Below, in pieces: positions 26,497-34,775 of a stretch of 64,000 nucleotides of DNA. This stretch comes from Asticcacaulis endophyticus (GTDB lineage: Bacteria > Pseudomonadota > Alphaproteobacteria > Caulobacterales > Caulobacteraceae), in the NCBI RefSeq assembly GCF_014652575.1, contig NZ_BMZB01000005.1:1-64000 (forward strand), read 5' to 3'. Within the stretch, counting starts at the first letter, position 1. Every line of letters starts with the position of its first letter. The notes under the pieces were generated by a model, which saw only the letters and a program-made list of their open reading frames with translations, ran no database searches and had not been told where the DNA came from. Made by a program: the position numbers and the translations under genes.

Positions 26497-26598
26497 TGGT
26501 GGCCTGACAGCGCTGACAATTTTTCGTTTCACGGTAATTCGACCCTGTGTTAGGTTAATACAATAACCATACATAAAAATTAAATACAGGGATGATCT

Positions 26599-28113
26599 AT
26601 GTTTAAATTCAAGACCTTATCGGGTCTGCTTGTGATGCTGTGCGCGCTGCTTGCGCCGGTTATTGCGATGGCCCAGCCGACCAGCTTTACCGCCGAAGCG
26701 CAAACGCAAACTATGCGGCGCGGCGTCAATATCATCGGCTATGATCCGATCTGGAGCGATCCGGCCAAGGCCCGCTTTCAGCAAAAACACTTCAAAATCA
26801 TCAAGGACGGCGGCTTCGATGCGGTGCGGGTCAACCTGCACGCCTTTGGCCATATGGATGGCAATAACCGTCTGAAACCGGCCTATCTGAAGACGCTCGA
26901 CGGGGTGGTTAAGGGTGCGCTCGATGCTGGTTTGACGGTCATCCTTGATCAGCACAATTTCAATGAATGTGCCAAGGATGTGCCCGCCTGCCGGGTTAAA
27001 CTCAAGGCCTTCTGGACGCAGATTTCGGAAGTCTATAAGGACGCGCCGCCGCAGGTTGTTTTTGAAATCCTCAATGAACCAAACATGGCCGTTGATGCGG
27101 CGTGGAACGATATGGTGGCGGAAAATCTGGCCATCATCCGCGCCACCAATCCCACCCGCAATGTCATTATCGGGCCGCAGTCATGGAACAGTCTCGATCA
27201 GTTGCCGAACCTGAAACTGCCGCAGGATGACCGGCATATCATCGTGACCTTCCACTACTACACGCCGATGGAGTTTACCCATCAGGGGGCATCCTGGGCG
27301 CCGGCCTTTACGCAGCTTGGGGTGCGCTGGGGCACGAAAGGTGACCGCGATCAGCTTGAGGCCAATTTCGATAAGGTGGCGGCGTGGTCTAAGGCCAATA
27401 ACCGCCCGATCCTGTTGGGGGAGTTTGGCGCCTATGATAAGGCCGATATGGCCTCACGCGTGGCCTATACGGCGGCGGTGGCGCGGGCCGCCGAAGCGCG
27501 TGGCTTTGCCTGGGCCTACTGGCAGTTCGACAGCGATTTCGTGGTCTATGACGTACCGGCGGATTCATGGAATGCGCCGATCCACGGGGCGCTGATCCCG
27601 GAAAAAGCCTCAGCCTCAGCGGCGGTACCGGCTAAAGAAGAGGATGATATCCTCAAATATCTGATTAACAGCCCGAAGGTTAGTGGCTGGGCCGTTTACG
27701 GCGAAGGCCAAACCCATGCCCTGCGGCAGGATAAGTCCTCCGTGGTGAAAAGCGCGCTTAGGGTGACCGTGCCCGCAGCCCGGCCCAATCCTTGGGATAT
27801 AGGTGCTGCGGTCGCGCTCAACGGCAATATCAACAAAGGTGATAAACTGGTGTTTGCGGTCATGGCGCGCCTCGACAGCGCTGAGCCGACGGCAAAGGCC
27901 CAGATCACCGCCATCATCCAGCAAAATGAAGCGCCCTATACCGGCATAGTGTCAGGCCAGATTACCCTGACACCGCAGTGGGAAACCTTAAGCTTTGCTG
28001 GTATCGCGCCGGCCGATTATCCGGCGGGTAAGGCCAATGTGTCTCTCCATCTGGGGCATATCAAAGGTGGCGTTGAGTTGGGCCCGGTCTATGTGCTGAA
28101 TATGGGCCAGTAA
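26599..28113 (+). CDS. Secreted GH5 glycoside hydrolase with C-terminal carbohydrate-binding module
   Basis: 504 residues, with signal peptide (LLVMLCALLAPVIAMAQ). The catalytic domain, residues 40-330, is a GH5 TIM barrel: RRGVNIIG at strand 1, VRVNLHAFGH, VILDQHNFN, acid/base FEILNEPN (Glu160), HYYTPMEFTHQG, and nucleophile LLGEFGAYD (Glu275), followed by AYWQFDSDF. Residues about 345-504 form a beta-sandwich resembling CBM4/9-type modules (VYGEGQTHALRQ, PNPWDIGAAVALN). GH5 enzymes cut beta-linked glucans or mannans; the exact substrate is open. Exported to the periplasm or medium. Confidence 0.93.
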   Translation: MFKFKTLSGLLVMLCALLAPVIAMAQPTSFTAEAQTQTMRRGVNIIGYDPIWSDPAKARFQQKHFKIIKDGGFDAVRVNLHAFGHMDGNNRLKPAYLKTLDGVVKGALDAGLTVILDQHNFNECAKDVPACRVKLKAFWTQISEVYKDAPPQVVFEILNEPNMAVDAAWNDMVAENLAIIRATNPTRNVIIGPQSWNSLDQLPNLKLPQDDRHIIVTFHYYTPMEFTHQGASWAPAFTQLGVRWGTKGDRDQLEANFDKVAAWSKANNRPILLGEFGAYDKADMASRVAYTAAVARAAEARGFAWAYWQFDSDFVVYDVPADSWNAPIHGALIPEKASASAAVPAKEEDDILKYLINSPKVSGWAVYGEGQTHALRQDKSSVVKSALRVTVPAARPNPWDIGAAVALNGNINKGDKLVFAVMARLDSAEPTAKAQITAIIQQNEAPYTGIVSGQITLTPQWETLSFAGIAPADYPAGKANVSLHLGHIKGGVELGPVYVLNMGQ

Positions 28114-28139
28114 CGCTACACGAGGTACGGGGAGATGAG

Positions 28140-28169
28140 GGGCGGTTGCCGGAATGGCAATCGCCCTTT
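28140..28169 (+). terminator. Terminator after the GH5 gene
   Basis: Stem 28140-28150/28156-28166 (GGGCGGTTGCC against GGCAATCGCCC, one wobble pair), loop GGAAT, then a short TTT. It lies 27 bases past the stop. Confidence 0.65.
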
Positions 28170-28192
28170 GTCTTGATCTGAGCTGCTCCAAC

Positions 28193-28505
28193 CTTTTGCG
28201 GCGCTATGTGCATGGGCCGGGCACGGATGACCCTATCGTCTGGCAGGAGAGTTCCAACTGGAGCGAACGCAAGGATTTCCACGCCAACTATCAGGGCTCG
28301 GTGATTGCGGTCAGCGACGCAGAACTGTACCTGGCCTAAGCGATGTTACACCTACGGCCCATACGGTGAGCCTAAAACCGGGGTATTTGAAGACGCACTC
28401 AGTAGGTTGCAAATTGTAGAGAGCGCGGGCGGGTGTTATGGAACTGTGAATGTGAGGGGTAAAGGAACTATGAGTGCTAACGACTTGCGCATAGATTTCA
28501 AGTAA
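28193..28505 (+). pseudogene. Broken Rhs core tip (C-terminal fragment 1)
   Basis: From 28193 the frame reads RRYVHGPGTDDPIVWQESSN, then HANYQGSVIAVSDAE, and stops at TAA 28337-28339. A shift of frame then restores CYTYGPYGEPKTGVF, running to TAA at 28503-28505. These match the late Rhs/YD-repeat core (xRYVHGPGxDxP, HxDHQGSVIAV, YGPYGEP) that precedes the variable toxin tip. The 40 residues after YGEP would be the start of the tip and have no family I recognise. There is no 5' part, and the frame is broken, so no functional Rhs protein is made. Confidence 0.8.
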
Positions 28506-28533
28506 ACAGCGGTGATAAGAATTTAATTCCAGA

Positions 28534-28884
28534 ATGATGCAGATGAAACCTATTGATCCTATTGAATTCTACGCTATTTTAAGAGCTTATTTTATTGACT
28601 TATCCGAAGATAAAGGAGTCGTTATTGCGCCTTTGTTTGGGCAGAAGCGAAATATTAAGCTCTCAAATACCCTATATTTTGAATATATGGATAATCGAAT
28701 TATAGACATTAAATTTATCGAAGAGGGGGAGATTGATGACCGATTCTGTATTTCTAATTTTAACATGTATGGGAGAGATTGCAGGATGCTAACGGTACAA
28801 ACCAAATGTCTTTTGGACGACCTACCGGTGCTTTGGGAGGTTCGCAATCATTGGATATCTTTAGGTCTAGAGCCCGAATTATGA
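28534..28884 (+). CDS. Small acidic protein, candidate orphan Rhs immunity protein
   Basis: 116 residues, markedly AT-rich compared with flanking genes. Acidic (many Glu/Asp: IKFIEEGEIDDRF), single domain, no signal or membrane segment. It lies directly downstream of the Rhs tip fragment and upstream of another Rhs fragment, exactly where the immunity gene for a polymorphic Rhs toxin would sit. That role is inferred from position, size and composition; the sequence itself is not recognised. Starts MMQMKP, so Met1, Met2 or Met4 may be used. Confidence 0.6.
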   Translation: MMQMKPIDPIEFYAILRAYFIDLSEDKGVVIAPLFGQKRNIKLSNTLYFEYMDNRIIDIKFIEEGEIDDRFCISNFNMYGRDCRMLTVQTKCLLDDLPVLWEVRNHWISLGLEPEL

Positions 28885-28929
28885 TCATTCCTCAGTTATT
28901 AATTGACCTTAAATAAATTAAAAACCTTA

Positions 28930-29160
28930 TATGAAGGGCGTTCAACGGTTTATGGTTTTTATGACCTCGGCCGGCTGACCAGTCTTGGTACGGACTTAAG
29001 CTGTGCGGATTACGATATCGGTTTTAACTTCAGCTACAATCCAGCATAGAAACTCATCAAGCTAAGCAACATCAGCGCCTCGGTCTACGACCTTAAGGTG
29101 TCGCCGCGCAACGATCCACGCACCTATAATGGCCTCAATCAGATTGCCGTGGCAATCTGT
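28930..29160 (+). pseudogene. Broken Rhs core (fragment 2)
   Basis: The frame from 28930 reads YEGRSTVYGFYDLGRLTSLG, TDLSCADYDIGFNFSYNPA, a stop codon at 29047-29049, then KLIKLSN... and RTYNGLNQIAVA. This corresponds to an earlier part of the Rhs/YD core (YDxLGRLTSLGTDL, FxYNPASQ, YxxNGLNQ) than fragment 1, yet lies downstream of it. No start, an in-frame stop, and truncated at both ends. It supports a scenario of several displaced Rhs tips collapsing at this site. Confidence 0.8.
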
Positions 29161-29178
29161 CGATCAAAAGCAGTCGCC

Positions 29179-29781
29179 TTAACTATTGTAATCCTCCAGC
29201 AAAGCTTTCAGACGCGCCCCTTCGGGTTTGAGGACGCGGACATAACGGATGACCTGCCACAGGGCCGAGACGGCCAAGGCCCCACCAAACAACAGGGCGG
29301 CCTGCTGGACATGGGCCGGCTCCATCTTGCCCGTGAGCATCAGTTGCCACAGGGCCAAGCTGGTAATGACCGGGAAAATGGCGATGATCACCAGCAAAAT
29401 AAGGGCTTGTGTGCGGGCGGCGCGGTTTTCATCGGCCATGATGCGCAGGGTGTCGGGCAAGGTGCCTTCGGTATGGGGAAAGGCGTTCAGGTGGCGGTTA
29501 AAGCGCCGACGCATCAGTAGGAGCGCTATCCATGGGGCGGCTAGCATCAGAAGCGGTGCCCATTCGCGCGTAGGGTCAAGGCTGTCGTTTTTGATCATGT
29601 CATAACCAGCCACAAAGGTTATCGTGCCCAGAATGGCGGTCATCAGCAGGAAAAACAGGTTTTGGCGGTCGCGGCGTTGTTTCAGGATTGTCATCATATC
29701 CTCCAGTAAATAGGCCTGCGCGGTTTGACTAAGGTCGTTGCTATGGGTGCGCCACAGGCGCGCAAACGCTTCAGTATTCAT
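29179..29781 (-). CDS. Membrane protein coupled to ECF sigma factor
   Basis: About 200 residues; ATG at 29781 overlaps the sigma-factor stop (GATGAATACTGA), showing translational coupling. A soluble N-terminal helix region (residues 1-40) precedes four membrane helices (FFLLMTAILGTITFVAG, PLLMLAAPWIALLL, ALILLVIIAIFPVITSL, ALLFGGALAVSALW). Position suggests it is the regulator of the sigma factor, that is, an anti-sigma factor sensing a membrane signal. It lacks the HxxxCxxC zinc motif of ZAS anti-sigma factors. Function inferred from context only. Confidence 0.75.
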   Translation of the reverse strand: MNTEAFARLWRTHSNDLSQTAQAYLLEDMMTILKQRRDRQNLFFLLMTAILGTITFVAGYDMIKNDSLDPTREWAPLLMLAAPWIALLLMRRRFNRHLNAFPHTEGTLPDTLRIMADENRAARTQALILLVIIAIFPVITSLALWQLMLTGKMEPAHVQQAALLFGGALAVSALWQVIRYVRVLKPEGARLKALLEDYNS

Positions 29782-30271
29782 CGGATACCTCATGGATCAG
29801 GGCCGAAAGACGGGCGCGGGCGCGGGTCAAACGCGCACCGATATTGGTCTGCGTCAGGCCATGCAGAGCGGCCATGTCGGCATAGGGCGTGGCTTCCAGC
29901 CACAAAAGCATCAGCGACCGGTCGATGGGCGATATCTGACGCAGGGCCGCATAAAGCGCCTCAAGCTGCGCACTCTCCCCGTCAGTGCCGCCTTCGTTTA
30001 AAGCCGCCATATCGATCTGCGCGGCTCGTGCGCGGAAAAGGGTCAGCGTCTGGCGCTTTTTCCACGTCAGGGCGCGGTTGTGAGCGACGCGGTAGATGAA
30101 GGTCGAGGGCTTGGCGTCGCCGCGAAAAGCCGGCATGGCTCTCCACGCGCTGATCATCAGTTCCTGCATCAGATCGTGCTGATCGGCGGGCTCGGCAAAG
30201 GCGCGGGCGATGCGCATCAGCGCGCCCATGTGCGGCCTTATCCAGGCATCGAATTTGGCGGTGCCGTTCAC
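29771..30271 (-). CDS. ECF-type RNA polymerase sigma factor
   Basis: 166 residues from a GTG at 30271 with AAGGGGA upstream. Sigma region 2 spans about residues 15-80 (DQHDLMQELMISAWRAMPAF, STFIYRVAHNRALTW), and region 4 about 105-160 (ISPIDRSLMLLWLEATPYAD, then the HTH MAALHGLTQTNIGARLTRAR). There is no region 1 or 3, as normal for group 4 sigma factors. Directs polymerase to a small envelope- or stress-type regulon. The downstream coupled membrane protein is its probable regulator. Confidence 0.92.
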   Translation of the reverse strand: MNGTAKFDAWIRPHMGALMRIARAFAEPADQHDLMQELMISAWRAMPAFRGDAKPSTFIYRVAHNRALTWKKRQTLTLFRARAAQIDMAALNEGGTDGESAQLEALYAALRQISPIDRSLMLLWLEATPYADMAALHGLTQTNIGARLTRARARLSALIHEVSDEY

Positions 30272-30354
30272 CTAATCCCCTTCATATCTGTGGTGTGTTC
30301 GTAAGGTTAGACGTCTGCGACCAGGGAAACCTTACAGTCGGGGACCAAAAAATC

Positions 30355-30390
30355 AAAAGGGCGGCCGGAACTTAATCCGGTCGCCCTTTT
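30355..30390 (-). terminator. Terminator of the 30-aa peptide transcript
   Basis: Stem AAAAGGGCG/CGCCCTTTT (30355-30363/30382-30390) with inner CCGGA/TCCGG. Transcripts from either strand end in a U-run. It lies about 30 bases past the stop of the small minus-strand gene at 30422 and also insulates the sigma-factor promoter. Confidence 0.85.
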
Positions 30391-30421
30391 TGAATATTCA
30401 GGTATGTAATCAGATGGCCGA

Positions 30422-30514
30422 TTACAGGGCCGCAGCCACCGCCATCAGAAATCCGATAAGTAAAGTTACCGGCATGGCAAATACGGATACCTGTTCAAGT
30501 CTTTCGCTACGCAT
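30422..30514 (-). CDS. 30-aa single-TM peptide with strong ribosome site
   Basis: Reads MRSERLEQVSVFAMPVTLLI followed by GFLMAVAAAL and TAA. AGGAG lies 8 bases upstream of the ATG, and a terminator follows 30 bases after the stop, so this is a complete small transcription unit. A short charged N-terminus precedes a hydrophobic helix of about 18-20 residues that reaches the C-terminus, the form of small inner-membrane regulators. It is between an SGNH hydrolase gene and an ECF sigma gene. No family recognised; expression is inferred from the ribosome site and terminator. Confidence 0.6.
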   Translation of the reverse strand: MRSERLEQVSVFAMPVTLLIGFLMAVAAAL

Positions 30515-30640
30515 AATCAAATCTCCTGTTTGTTTGACAGGCTGTATATATGCTGCGCATGCGAGATAATTAAGGGGCGAAAATGTCGCACCCTTACACA
30601 TCGTGTAACGGGGGTTTTCTGTTGGTGTTAAGGTTTGTGA

Positions 30641-31855
30641 TCACTTCTTGAACAGGCTGAGATCAATGGCATCGGCCATGGCTTTAAAACCTGCCGGTGA
30701 CGGGTGGATATGATCGCCCATATCGTATTCGGGCTTGAGACGCGGCGGATCGGCTGGGTCGCGGGTGGCGGCATCAAAGTCGATGACCCCGTCAAAATTA
30801 CCGGGCGTGCGTATCCAGGCATTGAGCGCCTGACGGTCGGCTTCGTTCAGGGCCGTTGGGCGGTAATAATCAAAGCCCATATAGGCCATGACGGTGGCGC
30901 CATAAACCTTGAGGCCGTGGCTGCGGGCGCGGCTGATCATCTGCTGATAGGCGGTGATTAGGTCAGCGACATGGGTTTTGTGGGCGGCGTCGCTTACCGG
31001 CGCTTCGCGGGTCAGGGTGCCGAGGTCATTGACCCCTTCGAGCACGATCAGATAGCGCACCCCGGCTTGCGACAGGACATCGCGCTCAAAGCGGGCCATG
31101 GCGTTGGGGCCTGAGCCATCGTTGAGGATGCGGTTGCCGCCGATGCCCATATTGAGCACGCCCAGGTCTTTGAGCTTACGGTCGGCTTGCAGACGTTTGG
31201 CCAGAAAATCGGGCCAGCGGTCATTGCCATTGGTCGTTGATCCGCGTCCGTCGGTGATCGAATCGCCGATAGCGACGATGGCCGCACCTTTTTTAGCCTC
31301 AACCTCGATAGCCGCGATATGATACCAGCGATCGACCTGGGTTGGGTTTGTGAAGTCGGTGGCGGCGACCTGATTGCCACTGACGCGGTAGGAGGTGGTG
31401 CGCGATCCCGGATGGCCGGTCTGACGCGTCGGAACCTTGGGGATATAAAGGCTGATAGCAAGGTCAGACAGGGGTTTAAGCACCATATCAACCGGATCGC
31501 TCTCATAGGTCGCGCCCGCCGGAATGGTCACCGAGGCACGACCCGAAAAGGTCAGGGCGGTGCCTGATGCGGCATCAATCCGCGCTGAACCCGGTGTGCC
31601 GGTAGCGATGTGGGCCGCGCCTATGGTCAGGGCTTCCGTGCCAAAGGCGTTTGAGATGCGCACCTTAAAGCGCTCACCGCCACGCGAGACACGCACGATC
31701 TGGCGCAGAGTGATGTCCTGAGCGTCAGCGGGCAGGGCATTGTCACCTTCGGCCAGATATTGCGATGATCCCCATGTCCCGACCCATTTTTCTGCAAACG
31801 CTGCCGGTGCAGACATAACTAAGGCGGCGACCGCGGCCCACATAAAGCGTTTCAT
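30641..31855 (-). CDS. Secreted SGNH/GDSL hydrolase
   Basis: 404 residues with signal peptide (AAVAALVMSAPAAFAEK). An N-terminal beta-sandwich domain (about 22-185, WVGTWGSSQYLAEGD) precedes the SGNH hydrolase domain with block I GDSITDG (Ser199), block II NMGIGGNRI, block III LEGVNDLG and block V DHIHPSPAG holding the catalytic Asp/His. This two-domain form is common among secreted carbohydrate or lipid esterases of this group. It probably removes acyl groups from glycans, in keeping with the glycosidase-rich neighbourhood; substrate unproven. Confidence 0.92.
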   Translation of the reverse strand: MKRFMWAAVAALVMSAPAAFAEKWVGTWGSSQYLAEGDNALPADAQDITLRQIVRVSRGGERFKVRISNAFGTEALTIGAAHIATGTPGSARIDAASGTALTFSGRASVTIPAGATYESDPVDMVLKPLSDLAISLYIPKVPTRQTGHPGSRTTSYRVSGNQVAATDFTNPTQVDRWYHIAAIEVEAKKGAAIVAIGDSITDGRGSTTNGNDRWPDFLAKRLQADRKLKDLGVLNMGIGGNRILNDGSGPNAMARFERDVLSQAGVRYLIVLEGVNDLGTLTREAPVSDAAHKTHVADLITAYQQMISRARSHGLKVYGATVMAYMGFDYYRPTALNEADRQALNAWIRTPGNFDGVIDFDAATRDPADPPRLKPEYDMGDHIHPSPAGFKAMADAIDLSLFKK

Positions 31856-31913
31856 AGAGCTCTCCCTTTTTGTGGTAGCCTAGAACCAAAGCCACCACGG
31901 AGGCAAGAAAAGC

Positions 31914-32258
31914 ATGGTCACGTTTGAAGATATCCGCGCGATTATTTTAAGCTTTCCCGACACGACCGAGGGCATGTCGTGGGATGCGCGCTCATTCAAG
32001 GTCAACAAAAAGGCGATCCTGTTCTGGAATCCGCAATATGATTGCCCGGTATTTAAGGTTGCGTTTGAGGAGCGCGATTTCCTGCTGGAAGTTGATCCGG
32101 ACACCTTTTTCACGACCGATCATCACAAGCCCTGGCCGTTTATTCTGGGGCGGCCTGAGCGGCTCGATATCGACTGGGTTAAGACTAATATCGAGCGGGT
32201 ATGGCGCGCACAGGCGAAGAAGGCAACGATCAAAGCCTTTGACCTCGCGCAGTTGTAG
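31914..32258 (+). CDS. MmcQ/YjbR family protein
   Basis: 114 residues; GGAGG 10 bases before the ATG. Typical YjbR fold with FPDTTEGMSWDARSFKV, NKKAILFWNP, ERDFLLEVDPDTFFTTDHHKPWPFIL and a C-terminal helix WVKTNIERVWRAQAKK. Members resemble CyaY-like fold DNA-binding proteins of unsettled function. Monocistronic, divergent from the SGNH hydrolase. Confidence 0.88.
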   Translation: MVTFEDIRAIILSFPDTTEGMSWDARSFKVNKKAILFWNPQYDCPVFKVAFEERDFLLEVDPDTFFTTDHHKPWPFILGRPERLDIDWVKTNIERVWRAQAKKATIKAFDLAQL

Positions 32259-32270
32259 GCGAAAAAAAAG

Positions 32271-32299
32271 CCCCCGAAGAAGGGGATGCTTCGGGGGCA
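32271..32299 (-). terminator. Terminator of the fasciclin gene
   Basis: Perfect 10-bp stem GCCCCCGAAG/CTTCGGGGGC (32271-32280/32290-32299), with an eight-base A-run at 32263-32270 giving a U-run for minus-strand RNA. Confidence 0.85.
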
Positions 32300-32356
32300 G
32301 GTAGGGGGCCTAATTGGGGATCTAGGCTGGAAGTATCTCGAACACTTTAGTCAACG

Positions 32357-32920
32357 CTACTGGGGTAATACGACCTTATCGATCACATGGATCACACCGT
32401 TCGATTGCCAAAGATCGGCAGCGGTCACATGGCCGGACGCGCCGGTTTCATCGGTCAGTTTGATCTTGCCCATGTCTTGCGTGGCGGTGAGGGTATCGCC
32501 GCTGACGGTGGTGATCTTGTAGCTGCCGCCGCCCGCCGCGATCAGTTCACCAAGCTTTTTGGCCGACACCTTACCGGCGACAACGTGATAGGTCAGGACC
32601 TTGGTCAGTTGGGCTTTGTTTTCGGGCTTGAGCAGAGTATCGACCGTGCCGGCGGGCAGGGCGTTAAAGGCGGTGTTGGTCGGGGCAAAAACGGTGAACG
32701 GGCCGGTGCCGGACAAGGTGCCAGCCAGATCTGCGGCCTTAACGGCGGCAGCCAGGGTGGAAAAATCCGGATTAGCGGCTGCGGTTTCGACAATCGTCTT
32801 ATCGGCTTTCTTGGCATGATGATCGGCCATAGCCGGGACGGCCATCAGGCTGGCACCGATCAGTATGGACGCGGCAAATCGGCTCAGGGGGCGCAAACTC
32901 TGGGGGCGCAGATGTGTCAT
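32357..32920 (-). CDS. Secreted fasciclin (FAS1) domain protein
   Basis: 187 residues, AAGGAG ribosome site, signal peptide (AASILIGASLMAVPAMADHH). One FAS1 domain: TIVETAAANPDFSTLAAAVKAA, the H1 box FTVFAPTNTAFNALP, LTYHVVAGK (YH motif) and the H2-like NGVIHVIDKVVLP. Single-FAS1 secreted proteins are adhesion or surface proteins in many alphaproteobacteria. Monocistronic. Confidence 0.93.
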   Translation of the reverse strand: MTHLRPQSLRPLSRFAASILIGASLMAVPAMADHHAKKADKTIVETAAANPDFSTLAAAVKAADLAGTLSGTGPFTVFAPTNTAFNALPAGTVDTLLKPENKAQLTKVLTYHVVAGKVSAKKLGELIAAGGGSYKITTVSGDTLTATQDMGKIKLTDETGASGHVTAADLWQSNGVIHVIDKVVLPQ

Positions 32921-33108
32921 GGTAACTCCTTGAAGGTCTTAAAAGGGGAACATGGAAATCAAAGCGCGCTTCTGATCAGGAATACGCCGCCGACCGGAGC
33001 GCGGATTGCCGTGATCTCAGATTTTGCCGATATTTTATTTTGCCCATGCTCGTCTGCGGTAACCTAAAGGCCGCAATTGCGACACAGGGCGGTGGTTCAG
33101 TTCAGGCT

Positions 33109-33807
33109 ATGGCGGCCCGCAAACTGAATGATAAAAAGCCGATCCTGCTGGGTTTGGGCGTCGCTGTGATTGTGCATGGCCTGACTGGCTGGGCGCTGTG
33201 GCAAACTAAAGGTAGGTTTGATCTGCCGGAGGTGCGGGCTATTGAGGCCGTTATGGTCGAGATGCCGCCTGTGGTGCCACCAAAAGGTGCCGACACGCCC
33301 GATGAGCCAGTACCGGCCCAACCGAAACCAAAAACCATTACACAGCCGCACGAAAAACCGCCGGTTAGCGTAACGCCGAAATCGTCAGGGGTGCCGACAT
33401 CGGCGCCCAGTCCAACAATCGTGACAGCACCTATCGCTCCCAAAGGTGAGGCCGCATCTGCGCCCTCAACCTCTGCGCCACAAGGCACGGCTCCGGGTGT
33501 GGTGACGCCCAAGGCCTATGGTGGCGGGGGCACGCGCGGGGCGCTGACCAAGGCTTTGCTCAAGCGCGAACTGTGCCAGCAGCAGCGTCTGGCCGGAAAG
33601 CCAATGGATAAGGATTGCGCTTTGGAAGATATAGCCAAGGACGCCAAGCCTCTGCCACTTCAGCCGCGAGAAACCCGCGCGGCTAAACTATGCATTGCCG
33701 AACGCGAAAAGGACTGGAAACGCTACCGCGATGGAACAGGCCCTTATCCGGGCCTGCGCAACATGATCAAGGGCAACAAAGACTGCCTGAAAGACTGGCG
33801 CGATTGA
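33109..33807 (+). CDS. TonB-like Pro-rich periplasmic protein lacking a TonB C-terminal domain
   Basis: About 232 residues from ATG 33109 (MAARKLNDKKPILLGLG); the frame is open back to 33040. One N-terminal membrane helix (LLGLGVAVIVHGLTGWALW) with a His, as in TonB anchors, then a Pro/Lys/Ala/Ser-rich linker (about 60-140) with PVPAQPKPKTITQPHEKPP. The C-terminal part has Cys residues and basic helices, and does not resemble the usual TonB C-terminal beta-alpha-beta fold. It may be an energy-transducer-like or cell-wall-spanning protein; function unassigned. Confidence 0.65.
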   Translation: MAARKLNDKKPILLGLGVAVIVHGLTGWALWQTKGRFDLPEVRAIEAVMVEMPPVVPPKGADTPDEPVPAQPKPKTITQPHEKPPVSVTPKSSGVPTSAPSPTIVTAPIAPKGEAASAPSTSAPQGTAPGVVTPKAYGGGGTRGALTKALLKRELCQQQRLAGKPMDKDCALEDIAKDAKPLPLQPRETRAAKLCIAEREKDWKRYRDGTGPYPGLRNMIKGNKDCLKDWRD

Positions 33808-33957
33808 CGGGTTTGCCATCCGCGCCACAATCGCGCCGCAAGCGGTAACTAGGCTGTCACATGAACCGCAGATTAATGGCTGAGTAAGACTTTGGTCATA
33901 GCTCTAGGGTTAATATCAGGTTATCACATAAGCCTTTTCTCAGGAGTATTCGCGCCT

Positions 33958-34629
33958 ATGGACCGTCGTCAGTTAGAACGTCGTCAATTCGTCACCTCTG
34001 GTCTGGCACTGGGGGCAGCACCTCTGATCGGTGGCCTTGTGCCGGGTTTGGCCAATGCCGCCCCGCCCATGACCTCGCAGCCTGCGGCTCAACAGCCTGT
34101 GGCCACGCCGACCTATCAGAACAATCCTGCGTCCGAAGACAGCACCTATTCGCGCGACGAAGTGCTCAATGCCGGCTCCAATTTCCTAGGCGTGACAGTT
34201 GAGGCTCTGGGCGGCGCAATTGAGCGCATCTTTGGCGATTATGGTGACCGTCCAACCGGCTATATTGCCGGTGAAGAAGGCTCCGGCGCGATTGGTATCG
34301 GCCTGCGCTACGGTAAGGGGCTGGTGCATATGAAATCGGCCCAGCGCCCGACGACGGTGTACTGGCAGGGGCCGTCGATTGGTTTTGACACCGGCGCCAA
34401 TGCCTCGCGTGTGTTCACACTGGCCTACTTCCTCGATAATCCTGAGCAGGTGTTCCGCCGTTTTCCGGGCGTCGAAGGCTCAGCCTATTTTATCGGGGGC
34501 TTGGGCGTAAACTATCAACGTGCCGAGGGCATCGTGCTGGCGCCGATCCGCGCCGGTGTCGGCTTCCGTCTGGGGGCCAATGTCGGCTGGCTGTCCTATT
34601 CCAAAAAGCGCAATATCCTGCCGTTCTAA
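33958..34629 (+). CDS. eipA: EipA/DUF1134 envelope integrity protein
   Basis: About 223 residues; ATG at 33958 with AGGAG 11 bases upstream, although the frame extends to 33892. Signal sequence RRQFVTSGLALGAAPLIGGL with an Arg pair. The DUF1134 domain follows: GVTVEALGGAIERIFGDYG, RPTGYIAGEEGSGAIGIGLR, YGKGLVHMK, VYWQGPSIGFDTGANASRVF and the C-terminal APIRAGVGFRLGANVGWLSY. In Brucella the DUF1134 protein EipA is a periplasmic factor needed for envelope stress resistance. Symbol by family match. Monocistronic. Confidence 0.88.
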   Translation: MDRRQLERRQFVTSGLALGAAPLIGGLVPGLANAAPPMTSQPAAQQPVATPTYQNNPASEDSTYSRDEVLNAGSNFLGVTVEALGGAIERIFGDYGDRPTGYIAGEEGSGAIGIGLRYGKGLVHMKSAQRPTTVYWQGPSIGFDTGANASRVFTLAYFLDNPEQVFRRFPGVEGSAYFIGGLGVNYQRAEGIVLAPIRAGVGFRLGANVGWLSYSKKRNILPF

Positions 34630-34655
34630 TCGAAGGCAGGCGATCAAAGAATCAG

Positions 34656-34695
34656 CCCGGTACGCAGGTTTTAGGCCTCTGTGCCGGGTTTTTCT
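34656..34695 (+). terminator. Terminator after eipA
   Basis: CCCGG (34656-34660) pairs with CCGGG (34684-34688), extended by partly paired GCAGG/CCTCTG sequence, then a T-rich TTTTTCTTT. About 27 bases past the stop. Confidence 0.7.
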
Positions 34696-34775
34696 TTGTG
34701 CGCAAGGTGTCTGGCCGTGACATTACGGGCACAGGGCTTAAGCATCACGCGGGGGCAATGATCCGGTAACGGCAT

